A stretch of DNA of 64,000 nt from Pseudomonas pisciculturae (lineage in GTDB: Bacteria; Pseudomonadota; Gammaproteobacteria; Pseudomonadales; Pseudomonadaceae). Position 1 is the stretch's first letter. Every line of letters starts with the position of its first letter. The position numbers and the translations under genes are program-made. Shown piece after piece: positions 17,063 to 25,347 of this stretch. The DNA is taken from contig NZ_JACVZE010000004.1 in the NCBI RefSeq assembly GCF_015461805.1, forward strand, positions 186,001 to 250,000. Reading direction: 5' to 3'. Below the pieces are notes generated by a model. The model was not told where the DNA came from and searched no databases. It saw only the letters and a program-made list of their open reading frames with translations.

Positions 17063-17620
17063 ATGCAAGACGACGATTTTTCCCTGTTCAAAAACGAGCT
17101 GCGCGGCGTCAAGCCGATCAAGCACGATCGTGCCGACACCGGCAAACCCAAGGCAGACCGGGCGCAGATCGCCAAGCTGCGCCAGGCCGCGACCGTGCGC
17201 ACCGATGCCACCACCGTGGATGGCCTGTCGGACCAGTTCGTCATTGACGTAGGCCCCGAAGACGAGCTGATGTGGGCCCGCGACGGCGTGCAAGAAAGCC
17301 AGATGCGTAAGCTCAAGGTCGGCCAGATCCCGTTCGAAGGCAGCCTCGACCTGCACGGCATGACCGTGGAAAAAGCCCGCGAAACCCTATGGGCCTTTCT
17401 CGCCGAGGCCACCAAATTCGAAATTCGCTGCGTGCGCGTCACCCACGGCAAGGCCGTGCGGCTGGACGGCAAGCGCCCAATGATCAAAAGCCACGTCAAC
17501 ACTTGGCTGCGCCAGCATGCCCAAGTACTCGGTTTCACCTCCTGCCAGGCCCGCCACGGCGGCGCGGGTGCGGTGTATGTGATGCTCAAGCGCACGATGA
17601 TGGAAGGGCGTGACGAATAA
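17063..17620 (+). CDS. Smr domain protein (MutS2-type endonuclease domain)
   Basis: A 185-residue protein with an N-terminal charged region (residues 1-90) and a C-terminal Smr domain marked by LDLHGMTVEKARETLWAFL near residues 95-113, RVTHGKA near 131-137 and a final GGAGAVYVML. Stand-alone Smr proteins such as SmrA/YdaL and SmrB cut nucleic acids; SmrB rescues collided ribosomes. Which one this is cannot be settled by eye, although the length agrees with both. The start has GGAGGCTGAC before ATG. It is 78 bases upstream of folE on the same strand. Confidence 0.9.
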   Translation: MQDDDFSLFKNELRGVKPIKHDRADTGKPKADRAQIAKLRQAATVRTDATTVDGLSDQFVIDVGPEDELMWARDGVQESQMRKLKVGQIPFEGSLDLHGMTVEKARETLWAFLAEATKFEIRCVRVTHGKAVRLDGKRPMIKSHVNTWLRQHAQVLGFTSCQARHGGAGAVYVMLKRTMMEGRDE

Positions 17621-17698
17621 CCGGTGCCATCGTCAGGCTTGCAGCGATGTGCCCGCCACCGTAACCTTGCGCTTTGCAAAAATCCCACAGGTAGTTTC

Positions 17699-18244
17699 AT
17701 GTCCCTGGAACAGAATTACACCGCGATCCTCGGCCAACTCGGCGAGGACGTTTCCCGCGAGGGCCTGCTCGACACGCCAAAACGTGCCGCCAAGGCGATG
17801 CAGTACCTCTGCCGCGGCTATGAACAGACACTGGAAGAAGTCACCAACGGCGCCTTGTTCAGCTCTGACAACAGCGAAATGGTGCTGGTCAAGGACATCG
17901 AGTTGTACTCTTTGTGCGAACACCACCTGCTGCCGTTTATCGGCAAGGCCCATGTGGCCTACATCCCGAGCGGCAAAGTGCTGGGCCTGTCGAAGGTCGC
18001 GCGGATTGTCGACATGTATGCCCGCCGCCTGCAGATCCAGGAAAACCTCAGCCGCCAGATCGCCGATGCCGTGATGCAAGTGACTGGCGCCCTGGGCGTG
18101 GCCGTGGTGATCGAGGCCAAGCACATGTGCATGATGATGCGCGGTGTCGAGAAGCAGAATTCGTCGATGATCACCTCGGTGATGCTGGGCGAGTTCCGCG
18201 AAAACGCGGCCACCCGCAGCGAATTTCTCAGCCTGATCAAGTAA
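17699..18244 (+). CDS. folE: GTP cyclohydrolase I
   Basis: FolE converts GTP to dihydroneopterin triphosphate, the first step of tetrahydrofolate synthesis. The 181-residue protein carries the zinc ligands Cys73 and His76 in LCEHHLLPF and Cys144 in KHMCMMMRG, and the signature segment [15 protein letters not shown]. It is shorter at the N-terminus than E. coli FolE, as in the second FolE paralogue of pseudomonads. The ATG at 17699 is the one that fits the family; upstream codons in frame have no likeness. A strong terminator follows. Confidence 0.96.
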   Translation: MSLEQNYTAILGQLGEDVSREGLLDTPKRAAKAMQYLCRGYEQTLEEVTNGALFSSDNSEMVLVKDIELYSLCEHHLLPFIGKAHVAYIPSGKVLGLSKVARIVDMYARRLQIQENLSRQIADAVMQVTGALGVAVVIEAKHMCMMMRGVEKQNSSMITSVMLGEFRENAATRSEFLSLIK

Positions 18245-18256
18245 CTGGCTGGGTAG

Positions 18257-18288
18257 AAAAAAACCGGCGTTCATCGCCGGTTTTTTTT
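18257..18288 (+). terminator. Rho-independent terminator after folE
   Basis: The stem AAAAACCGGCG/CGCCGGTTTTT with loop TTCAT and a run of eight T. Confidence 0.94.
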
Positions 18289-18346
18289 CGCCTGCAAAAT
18301 TGCGGTAAGCTGCGGCCCCTTCTGTATCGGGCAAGAGGTTTCAACC

Positions 18347-18718
18347 ATGTTCGTCAAAGCACTTCGAGTGGGTCTCGGCCACGTCATCATCGCGGGCGAC
18401 TTGCTTACCCGCCCGCGCAAAAAACAGCGCCCTGCCGAGCAACAGGCACAGGTCAATGCAGCGGCCAAGGATTTGACGCTGTATCAATTCCACGCCTGCC
18501 CGTTCTGTGTGAAGACCCGCCGCACCTTGCACCGTTTGAATGTGCCGGTGGCGTTGAAGGATGCGAAGAATAATGAGCAGGACCGCCAGACCTTGCTGGA
18601 GCAAGGAGGCAAGATCAAGGTGCCGTGCCTGCGTATTGAAGAAAACGGCCAAACCACCTGGATGTACGACTCCAAGGTGATCATTGATTACCTGGACAAA
18701 CGGTTTGCCGGCATCTGA
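18347..18718 (+). CDS. Glutaredoxin/GST-N-domain-like protein
   Basis: A 123-residue protein with a short hydrophobic N-terminus (VGLGHVIIAGDLLTRPRKKQRP), perhaps a membrane-associated helix, followed by a thioredoxin-fold domain starting at about residue 42 (LTLYQFHACPFCVKTRR). The CPFC motif near residue 52 is a dithiol glutaredoxin-type active site, and KVPCL holds the conserved cis-Pro. It then ends MYDSKVIIDYLDKRF as in GST N-terminal domains. A thiol-disulfide role is likely, but the partner is unknown. It is transcribed alone behind the folE terminator. Confidence 0.88.
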   Translation: MFVKALRVGLGHVIIAGDLLTRPRKKQRPAEQQAQVNAAAKDLTLYQFHACPFCVKTRRTLHRLNVPVALKDAKNNEQDRQTLLEQGGKIKVPCLRIEENGQTTWMYDSKVIIDYLDKRFAGI

Positions 18719-18734
18719 CAAACACCGCAAAACC

Positions 18735-18842
18735 AATGTGGGAGGGGCGGTGCGACGATTCGACTTGCCCCCGATAGCAGTGTGTCAGCCACATATAAGT
18801 TGACTGATACACCGCCATCGGGGGCAAGCCCCCTCCCACATT
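18735..18842. repeat. REPIN (GGGGG subtype) with 16-nt cassette
   Basis: The left arm is GTGGGAGGGG followed by CGGTGCGACGATTCGA (18748-18763) and CTTGCCCCCGA, whereas the ordinary arm has one G there. The right arm is regular. Confidence 0.85.
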
Positions 18843-19162
18843 TAGTCCAGTGCTATCAGTTCGAAATCGAGCAGCGCCGATCCCAGGCATTTACCATGGG
18901 CATCCAGCGCCAACGAACGTGTGACGCCGCCCCTCAGAATCCCCGGTAATACAAAGTTCAGCGCCTGCACATTCGGCAGCTCATACCGCCGCACCGGTGC
19001 AGCCCCCGGCTCCAGCAAGCCGGCGAAGTACTCGGCCACGCGCTCCGCGGTCAGTTGCTCGCACAACAACGAATAATCCTCAGCCCGATACGCAATGATC
19101 GAGATATTCGACGTATCGCCCTTATCCCCAGTGCGGGAATGGGCCAGTGTGTGCAGCTTCAT
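18842..19162 (-). CDS. AtuA-associated small protein (AtuA C-terminal-like)
   Basis: A 106-residue protein that starts KLHTLAHSRTGDKGDTSNISIIAY and ends in the SALLDFELIALD type of tail. This is the pattern of the short subunit that accompanies, or is fused to, AtuA/DUF1446 proteins. Its start overlaps the AtuA stop by 4 bases (ATGA), which points to translational coupling and a stable complex. It is the last gene of the CitMHS-AtuA operon. The reaction has not been established for the family; it is implied in catabolic modules. Confidence 0.85.
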   Translation of the reverse strand: MKLHTLAHSRTGDKGDTSNISIIAYRAEDYSLLCEQLTAERVAEYFAGLLEPGAAPVRRYELPNVQALNFVLPGILRGGVTRSLALDAHGKCLGSALLDFELIALD

Positions 19163-20484
19163 GCTTCGATCCTCGGGTTGACCGCATCACGCGGCAGCAG
19201 CAACGACGCCACCGCCACCACCTGCCGCACGCTTTTGCTCGCGCCACCGCCGCCCGATGGGCCATTGGTGTAGAGAGTTTCCACTTCATTGCCGACCCGT
19301 ACCGCGTCAGCGCGATCTTCACAGCGGGCCGCCACGCGCAGGCGCACTTCCCAGGGCTCAACGCTGCTGCGTGGGCCGTGCAGCGAGTCGATGCCGATCA
19401 GCTCGGCGCGCACGTCCTGCATCTTCACGCCCATCAACTCCAAGCGCTTGAGGACGACATCCCGCGCCAACTGCCCTCGTGCGACAGCGCCAGGGCCGCC
19501 GTAAGACATCTGCCCTTCGCCGATCCAACCGTCCAAATAGCCGACGCTGACCTTCAGCTGTTCCGGACGCGAGCGGCCGCCCGCCCCCTGTGCCCGCACA
19601 CGATCAACGCCCTCCTCGACAAAACCCACGTGGGAGAAATCCGCGGTGACGTCCGGCGTGAGGTACGCCGCCGGGTCGTGGACCTCGTAGATCAGTTGCT
19701 CGGTACACGTGGCGCGGCTGACCCGCCCACCGGACCCCGCAACTTTGGTGATCACTGCGTCACCCTGCGCATCAATCTCGGCCAGCGGGAAGCCCAGGCG
19801 TGCCAAGCCCTCCACATCCTTAAAGCCTGGGTCGGCAAAATAGCCGCCGCTGACTTGCCCCGCACATTCGAGCAAATGCCCCACCAACGTACCGCGCCCC
19901 AATCGTTGCCAATCGTCAGCGGCCCAGCCGAACTCAAACATCTGTGGCGCCAGGAACAGCGACGGGTCGGCCACGCGCCCGGTGATCACCACATCGGCGT
20001 CGGCGCGCAGGGCCTCAAGAATTCCGTCGACGCCCATATAGGCATTTGCGGAAATCAGCCGCTGCCCCAAGGAGCCGACGGTCTGGCCGTTATCCAGCAC
20101 TGATTCGGCCTGCAGCACTGCCAACACATCGTCGCCGACCACGGCGACCACCTTGAGCGCCAGGCCCAACTCACTGGCAATACGCCGCACTTCGTTGGCC
20201 GCCGACACCGGGTTGGCCGCGCCCATGTTGGTGATCACACGCAAACGGCGACGCCCGGCCTTCACCCCAACAAAGGGCAACACGCGGCGCATGCGCTCGC
20301 TCAGCAGCGGGTCATAACCGCCTTGTGGGTCGCTGATACGCGCTTGTTGCGCCAGGGCGATGGTGCGTTCCGCCAGGCACTCAAACACCAGGTAATCCAG
20401 GTCGCCTTGCTCGGCCAACTCGACGGCGGGCTCGATACGGTCGCCGGAATAGCCGGCGCCAGAACCAATGCGCAAGGTTTTCAT
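19159..20484 (-). CDS. AtuA-family protein (DUF1446)
   Basis: A 441-residue protein of the acyclic-terpene-utilisation AtuA/DUF1446 family: LRIGSGAGYSGDRIEPAVELAEQGDLDYLVFECLAERTIALAQ at the start, FVGVKAGRRRLRVITNMGAANP near 90, VITGRVADPSLFLAP near 170. AtuA was found in citronellol/geraniol catabolism, but this operon has no other atu genes. The neighbour is a CitMHS transporter, so a tricarboxylate- or hydroxy-acid-like substrate is a reasonable guess. It starts 1 base after the transporter stop. Confidence 0.88.
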   Translation of the reverse strand: MKTLRIGSGAGYSGDRIEPAVELAEQGDLDYLVFECLAERTIALAQQARISDPQGGYDPLLSERMRRVLPFVGVKAGRRRLRVITNMGAANPVSAANEVRRIASELGLALKVVAVVGDDVLAVLQAESVLDNGQTVGSLGQRLISANAYMGVDGILEALRADADVVITGRVADPSLFLAPQMFEFGWAADDWQRLGRGTLVGHLLECAGQVSGGYFADPGFKDVEGLARLGFPLAEIDAQGDAVITKVAGSGGRVSRATCTEQLIYEVHDPAAYLTPDVTADFSHVGFVEEGVDRVRAQGAGGRSRPEQLKVSVGYLDGWIGEGQMSYGGPGAVARGQLARDVVLKRLELMGVKMQDVRAELIGIDSLHGPRSSVEPWEVRLRVAARCEDRADAVRVGNEVETLYTNGPSGGGGASKSVRQVVAVASLLLPRDAVNPRIEA

Positions 20485-20485
20485 C

Positions 20486-21778
20486 TTAAATCACTCCCAG
20501 GAGCAACGCGGTCAGGGTCATCAACACCGACGCGGCAAACAGAAACGGAATGGTGAAGCGCTGGTGATCGGCCAACTCGATCTTGCACAGGCCCACCAAC
20601 AGGAAGGTCGCGGGGGTCAGCGGGCTGACCGGGAAGCCGGTGGTGTGCACGCCCAGCAACGAGGCCTGGGCCACTTGCAATGGGTCGACGCCCAAGGCCT
20701 TGCCGACTTCGGCGATCACCGGCATCACGCCGAAATAATAGGAATCGGGATCGAACAGCATGCTCAGCGGCATGGAAATAAAGCCCACCACCGCCGGAAT
20801 CAGCTTGCCGTGGCCAGCCGGGATCTGCGCCACCGCCACTTCGGCAATCGCCTTGAGCATGCCGGTGCCTTGCATGATCCCGGTGAACACGCCAGCGGCG
20901 AGCAGGATGCTGGCCATGGTCAGGGCGGTTTTTGCATGGGCGTCGATGCGGGCGCGCTGGGCGTCCACATTCGGGTAGTTGATGCACAGCGCCACCACGG
21001 TGCCGAGCATAAACATCACCACCGGGTCGACCCAACCGGCGATCATCACCACCATCACCAGCACGGTCAGGATCAGGTTGACCCAGAACAGCCGCGGGCG
21101 GCGCAGCTTGATGTCGTCATCACTGAGTACTCGCTGCGGCATGGCATCTACGGTAGAACCGGCGCCCAGGCCCAGGCGTTTTTCTTCGCGACGGCCGAGC
21201 CACCAGGCGCAGGCAAATACGAAGATCAGGCCGACAATCTGCACCGGGATCAGCGGTTGGAACAAATCTGCCACCGGCACATGCAAGGCGGCCGAGGAGC
21301 GCAGTACCGGGCCCGTCCAGGGGAGGAAGTTGACCCCTGCCGCCATCGCACAGACGCAGGCAAGAATGCGTTTATCGATGCCCAGCCGGGTGTAAAGCGG
21401 CAGCATCGCCGGCACCGTCACCAGAAAGGTCACCGCACCGGAGCCGTCCAGGTGCACCAGCAGCGCGAGGGTCGCGGTACCCACGACAATGCGCGTAGGA
21501 CGTGTCCCTACCGTGCGCAGGATGCGATCAATGATGGGGTCGAGCATGCCGGCGTCGGTCATGATCCCGAAAAACAGGATCGCAAACACAAACATGCCCA
21601 CCACGGGGGCGACGTTCTTGATGCCGGTGATGATGAAGGCACTGGTTTGCAGGCCAAACCCGCCGAGCAGCGCAGCGATGATCGGCAAAGCGATCAGGGC
21701 CACCAGTGGCGAGAGGCGTTTGCTCATGACGGCAGCGAGCAGGCACAGGATGGTGATAACACCCAGGGTAGCGAGCAT
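20486..21778 (-). CDS. CitMHS family citrate/H+ (metal-citrate) symporter
   Basis: A 430-residue inner-membrane transporter of about 12 helices. The N-terminal block MLATLGVITILCLLAAVMSKRLSPLVALIALPIIAALLGGF, then VHLDGSGAVTFLVTVPAMLPLY and FLPWTGP, are typical of the CitMHS family, whose members take up citrate as a complex with divalent metal. The true substrate may be another tri- or dicarboxylate. It is the first gene of an operon with AtuA and its partner, divergent from a LysR regulator, which should control it. Confidence 0.9.
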   Translation of the reverse strand: MLATLGVITILCLLAAVMSKRLSPLVALIALPIIAALLGGFGLQTSAFIITGIKNVAPVVGMFVFAILFFGIMTDAGMLDPIIDRILRTVGTRPTRIVVGTATLALLVHLDGSGAVTFLVTVPAMLPLYTRLGIDKRILACVCAMAAGVNFLPWTGPVLRSSAALHVPVADLFQPLIPVQIVGLIFVFACAWWLGRREEKRLGLGAGSTVDAMPQRVLSDDDIKLRRPRLFWVNLILTVLVMVVMIAGWVDPVVMFMLGTVVALCINYPNVDAQRARIDAHAKTALTMASILLAAGVFTGIMQGTGMLKAIAEVAVAQIPAGHGKLIPAVVGFISMPLSMLFDPDSYYFGVMPVIAEVGKALGVDPLQVAQASLLGVHTTGFPVSPLTPATFLLVGLCKIELADHQRFTIPFLFAASVLMTLTALLLGVI

Positions 21779-21889
21779 GGGTTACTCCAGAGCGGCCTTG
21801 GTGGCCGGTTATTGTTTTCCACGGAGTATTGGAAGCGGGTTAGTCTTTGTAAATTGGAATATTCAGCCGATAGCATTCGGAAAAACAAA

Positions 21890-22786
21890 ATGAAGAACAG
21901 TATCCAACACATTCAGGCGTTCCTTGCCGTAGCGCGAACCGGCAGCTTTACCAAAGCCGCCAACGAACTGCACCTGTCGCCCTCAGCACTGACCGTCCAA
22001 GTTCAACAACTGGAAGACTGGCTAGGCGTTGCCCTGCTCGACCGCAGCCCACGCCATGTGAGCATCACCGCCGCCGGCCAGGACGCCCGCGGCCCCATGG
22101 AAAAACTGCTGCTGGACCTGGACAACATCGTCACCGGCTCCCGCGACCTCGCCGCACTGCGCCGGGGGGTGGTCACCATCGCCGCCCTGCCCTCGGTTTG
22201 CGCAGGCGCCTTGCCGCCGGTGCTGCGCCTGTTTCGGGAGCGCTTTGCCGGAATTGAAGTGCGCCTGCATGACCTGGTGGCCCACCGCATTCATGCCCAG
22301 GTGCGTTCCGGCGAGGTGGATTTCGGTATTGGCGTGCGGGCGCGGCTGAGCCATGGGCTGGAATTTGTACCGGTACTCAATGACCGCCTGTGTGCGTTTG
22401 TACCTCTGGACCATCCGCTGACGCGCCATCGCCAATTGACCCTGGAGCAATTGGCGGACCAGCCGATCATCCTCACCGGCCGCGACAGCAGTGTGCGTGA
22501 GCAGGTGGATGCATTGTTCGATGAAACGCGACTGACGATGAACGCCGGGATGGAGGCCAACTACATGTCGACGGTACTGGCGTTGGTGCGCCAGGGGCTG
22601 GGGGTCAGTGTATTGCCGGAGTCGGCGGCGGACAGTCTGGAGGGGTTGAAGCGCATCCCCATTGATCACCCTGGGGTGAACCGGGAGATTGGGTTGATCA
22701 CACGTAGCGGGATGGGCTTGAGCCCTGCGGCGCAGCGCTGCTTCGATGTGCTCAATGAAGAACTCTCTGACACTGCACAGAGCTAA
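21890..22786 (+). CDS. LysR-type transcriptional regulator
   Basis: A 298-residue LysR regulator: the N-terminal winged helix (MKNSIQHIQAFLAVARTGSFTKAANELHLSPSALTVQVQQLEDWLG) is followed by the periplasmic-binding-fold effector domain (about residues 90-295). It is encoded divergently from the CitMHS-AtuA operon with 111 bases between them, the classical LysR layout, so it probably activates that operon in response to the imported substrate. A palindrome GAATATTC lies about 25 bases before its ATG. Its stop codon overlaps the start of a REPIN. Confidence 0.92.
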   Translation: MKNSIQHIQAFLAVARTGSFTKAANELHLSPSALTVQVQQLEDWLGVALLDRSPRHVSITAAGQDARGPMEKLLLDLDNIVTGSRDLAALRRGVVTIAALPSVCAGALPPVLRLFRERFAGIEVRLHDLVAHRIHAQVRSGEVDFGIGVRARLSHGLEFVPVLNDRLCAFVPLDHPLTRHRQLTLEQLADQPIILTGRDSSVREQVDALFDETRLTMNAGMEANYMSTVLALVRQGLGVSVLPESAADSLEGLKRIPIDHPGVNREIGLITRSGMGLSPAAQRCFDVLNEELSDTAQS

Positions 22787-22879
22787 ATGTGGGAGCGGGC
22801 TTGCTCGCGAAAGCGGTGTGTCAGACCCGTATAAGCTGGCTGATACACCGCATTCGCGAGCAAGCCCGCTCCCACATTT
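22785..22879. repeat. REPIN (GCGGG subtype)
   Basis: Facing REP arms GTGGGAGCGGGCTTGCTCGCG and complement. The first two bases overlap the stop codon of the LysR gene. Confidence 0.9.
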
Positions 22880-22891
22880 TGAACCGCATTA

Positions 22892-23494
22892 TCAATCGAG
22901 CATCGGCACATGTTTGGGATGGCTGCCCACCCGCGCCAACCACGCCTGCACGGCAGGATACGGCGCCAAATCAAACCCACCCTCATGGGCCACATGCGTG
23001 TAGGCATACAACGCAATATCGGCAATCGAATACTGCTCACCGACCAGGTACGGCGTGGCCTGCAACTGCCGTTCCATCACTTTCAACGCCTTATAGCCGC
23101 GCTTATGGCAAGTGTTGTATTCCTCAAGGCGATCCTCGGGCATGTTCAGGTAAAACTGGATAAACCGCGCCACTGCAACGTACGGCTCATGGCTGTACTG
23201 CTCGAAAAACTGCCATTGCAGCACTTGGGTGCGCAGGCGGGGCTCGGTGGGTAAAAACTCGCTGCCATCGGCCAGGAAGTTGAGGATCGCATTGGACTCC
23301 CACAGGCAAGTGCCGTCTTCGAGCTCCAGCACCGGGATCTTGCCGTTGGGGTTCTTGGCCAGGAACTCAGCGGTCTGTGTATCGCCGTTGAGGATGTCCA
23401 CATCGATCCATTGATAGGGAATGCCCAACAGGTTGAGCATCAACTTGATTTTGTAGCAGTTGCCCGACTTGTAATCGCCATAAACCTTGTACAT
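22892..23494 (-). CDS. Glutathione S-transferase family protein
   Basis: A 200-residue GST: a thioredoxin-fold N-domain (MYKVYGDYKSGNCYKIKLMLNLLGIPYQW, residues 1-80, with the NGKIPVLELEDGTCLWESNAILNFLA Ser-containing glutathione site) and an alpha-helical C-domain. SGNCYK in the first helix suggests a Ser/Cys catalytic residue as in beta- or theta-like bacterial GSTs. It starts 10 bases after the aminotransferase stop and has an AAGGGGAG ribosome-binding site, so the two form an operon. The substrate is unknown. Confidence 0.9.
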   Translation of the reverse strand: MYKVYGDYKSGNCYKIKLMLNLLGIPYQWIDVDILNGDTQTAEFLAKNPNGKIPVLELEDGTCLWESNAILNFLADGSEFLPTEPRLRTQVLQWQFFEQYSHEPYVAVARFIQFYLNMPEDRLEEYNTCHKRGYKALKVMERQLQATPYLVGEQYSIADIALYAYTHVAHEGGFDLAPYPAVQAWLARVGSHPKHVPMLD

Positions 23495-23504
23495 GGGGCT
23501 CCCC

Positions 23505-24671
23505 TTATGCCGCTTGCGCGTGCTGTGCTTGACGGACTACCGCGGCCAGACGCTTGAGACCTTCGTCCAGGCGGGCCGGGTCGATATGGCTGAAATTGAG
23601 CCGCAATGAACCCAGGTGTTGGTCCGGCTCGGAAAAGAACGGTTCACCGGGCATGAACGCGACGTTCTGATCGAGCGATGGTGCCAACAAAGTGCGGGTG
23701 TCCAGCGGCTGTTTCAAGGTCAGCCAGAAGAATAATCCACCTTGGGGCACTTGCCAGTCGGCCAGCTCTTCGAAATGACGCTCCAGCGCTGCCTGGAAAG
23801 CATCGCGGCGCTCGCGGTAGAAGCTGCGCAGTTCAGCCAGATGCTGCTGGTATTTGTCGCTGCCGAGCCACTGCATCGCCTGCCATTGGCCCACACGATT
23901 GGTGTGCAGGTCGGCCGATTGCTTGAGCTTGAGCAGGTGTGGAAACAGGTCCGGGCTGGCGATCAGGTAACCGACACGCAAGCCCGGCAACAAGGTCTTG
24001 GACACCGTGCCGGTGTAGATCCAACTGGCTTTTTTCAGGCGCCCGGCGATGGGCTTGGCGCTGGCGCCGTCGAAGGTCAGCTCGCGGTAGGGTTCGTCTT
24101 CAATCAGGGTTACGCCGAATTCATCCAGCAGTGCCGCGACCGCCTCGCGCTTGGCCTCGCTGTAACGCACGGCGGACGGGTTCTGGAAGGTCGGGATCAG
24201 GTAGATGAATGCCGGGCGGTGGCGTTCGAGGTTGATGCGCAAGGCGGCCATGTCCGGGCCATCGGCCTCCAGTTGCACAGTGAGGCAGTCGGCACCGAAC
24301 AACTGGAAAATCTGCAACGCCGCCAGATAGGTCGGGCCTTCAAGCAACACTTGGGTGCCTTTGTCGATGTACAGCTTGGCGGCCAGGTCCAGGCTTTGCT
24401 GGGAACCGCTGACCACCAGCACTTGGCTGGCCTGGCACGCAATACCCAACGCGCGCGCCTCGGCGGCGAGCAGTTCACGCAACTGCGGTTCGCCCTCGCT
24501 CATCCCGTATTGACCGATGTTCAGCGGCATATCATCCCAATTCAATGCCGGCAACATGGCTTCGGCCGGCAGGCCACCGGCAAACGACATCACTTCCGGG
24601 CGCTGGGCTGCCGCGAGGATTTCACGGATCAAGGAGCTTTTGAGGCGCGTAACACGTTCAGAGAAGGCCAT
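23505..24671 (-). CDS. PLP-dependent aminotransferase (MocR/2-aminoadipate-type, class I fold)
   Basis: A 388-residue fold-type I aminotransferase. The PLP lysine lies in YTGTVSKTLLPGLRVGYL near residue 236, and VSFAGGLP-like MSFAGGLPAEAMLP is at the N-terminus. The closest relatives by motif are LysN/2-aminoadipate aminotransferases and the aminotransferase half of MocR regulators, but the HTH domain is missing. The substrate is probably an amino acid; it is not clear which one. It is divergent from a MarR gene, with two matching palindromes in the 81-base gap, and precedes a GST in an operon. Confidence 0.9.
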   Translation of the reverse strand: MAFSERVTRLKSSLIREILAAAQRPEVMSFAGGLPAEAMLPALNWDDMPLNIGQYGMSEGEPQLRELLAAEARALGIACQASQVLVVSGSQQSLDLAAKLYIDKGTQVLLEGPTYLAALQIFQLFGADCLTVQLEADGPDMAALRINLERHRPAFIYLIPTFQNPSAVRYSEAKREAVAALLDEFGVTLIEDEPYRELTFDGASAKPIAGRLKKASWIYTGTVSKTLLPGLRVGYLIASPDLFPHLLKLKQSADLHTNRVGQWQAMQWLGSDKYQQHLAELRSFYRERRDAFQAALERHFEELADWQVPQGGLFFWLTLKQPLDTRTLLAPSLDQNVAFMPGEPFFSEPDQHLGSLRLNFSHIDPARLDEGLKRLAAVVRQAQHAQAA

Positions 24672-24704
24672 GGGGTCACCGGTAGCAAAGACTGTAGGAA
24701 ATAC

Positions 24705-24719
24705 GTCAAACTGGTTGAC
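24705..24719. promoter_or_regulatory. Palindromic operator candidate 1 (GTCAA-N5-TTGAC)
   Basis: GTCAA-ACTGG-TTGAC in the gap between the aminotransferase and MarR genes, preceded by TAC as in the second copy. It fits the size of a MarR-dimer site. Confidence 0.65.
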
Positions 24720-24746
24720 TGAAATTACGACGACTCATACGGATAC

Positions 24747-24761
24747 GTCAATATGCTTGAC
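24747..24761. promoter_or_regulatory. Palindromic operator candidate 2 (GTCAA-N5-TTGAC)
   Basis: GTCAA-TATGC-TTGAC overlaps the MarR start codon. Its centre is 42 bases, four helical turns, from that of site 1, which puts both dimers on the same face. Confidence 0.65.
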
Positions 24762-25187
24762 CTTAAAAAACCCGCCGCCCAGCAAGAAGCCATGGAAGCG
24801 TTCTTCTTCGGCTACCAGGCGTTTACCGCCAAAGCCGACGAAATGCTGGAGCGCAGAGGCTTGAGCCGGGTGCACCAGCGCATCGTGTTTTTTATCGCTC
24901 GTTACCCGGCCTTGAGCGTCAAAGAACTGCTGGAGTTGCTCGGCGTGAGCAAGCAGGCGCTGAACATGCCGCTGCGCCAGTTGCAGGAAATGCACTTGGT
25001 CAACAGCGTCGCGTCCGAGACCGACAAGCGCAAACGCCTGCTGGAATTGAGTGAAGAAGGTTTGCGTTTCGAGCAATCGCTGCGCCGTGAGCAAGTGAAA
25101 CTGCTGCAACGAGCGTTCAACGAGGCCGGCGAAGAGGCGGTAGCGGGATGGCTGGCCGTCAATCAGGCATTAAGCGCGGTGAACTAG
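24753..25187 (+). CDS. MarR family transcriptional regulator
   Basis: A 144-residue MarR regulator: the winged-helix core runs VHQRIVFFIARYPALSVKELLELLGVSKQALNMPLRQLQEMHLVN...DKRKRLLELSEEGL, including the DxRxxx wing (SETDKRKRLLEL). MarR dimers usually repress the divergent gene and their own gene, and release DNA on binding small molecules. Two GTCAA-N5-TTGAC sites flank the shared promoter region, one on its own start codon. The start at 24753 has no strong ribosome-binding site; a later ATG (MEAFFFG) is possible. Confidence 0.92.
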   Translation: MLDLKKPAAQQEAMEAFFFGYQAFTAKADEMLERRGLSRVHQRIVFFIARYPALSVKELLELLGVSKQALNMPLRQLQEMHLVNSVASETDKRKRLLELSEEGLRFEQSLRREQVKLLQRAFNEAGEEAVAGWLAVNQALSAVN

Positions 25188-25224
25188 CCGTTCGCTCAAC
25201 TATTCGAAAACATTATTTGCTTTA

Positions 25225-25236
25225 TTTGTATACAAA
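25225..25236. promoter_or_regulatory. TTTGTATACAAA palindrome before the AzgA-like permease
   Basis: A perfect 12-bp palindrome 112 bases before the permease start. Its core TTGTATACAA recurs before puuE, and a near-copy precedes uraH. It is probably the operator of a shared purine regulator. Confidence 0.6.
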
Positions 25237-25347
25237 AGCATAATTCGCCTCGTGCGAGTTCCTGACCTATTGGTCAACAAAACCCGCCAGTACCTCACGG
25301 CGCCAAAGCGCCGGCCATAACAATAAAATGCTTGAGGAGTACTCGCT

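Noticed and set aside
21858..21865. GAATATTC palindrome as a LysR operator
   Set aside because: Only 8 bases and no T-N11-A context could be fixed, so it is not listed as a feature.
20468..21889. A long plus-strand open frame upstream of and fused to the LysR gene
   Set aside because: It runs antisense to the CitMHS gene and has His/Gln/Arg-rich shadow composition. Only the part from 21890 has LysR features.
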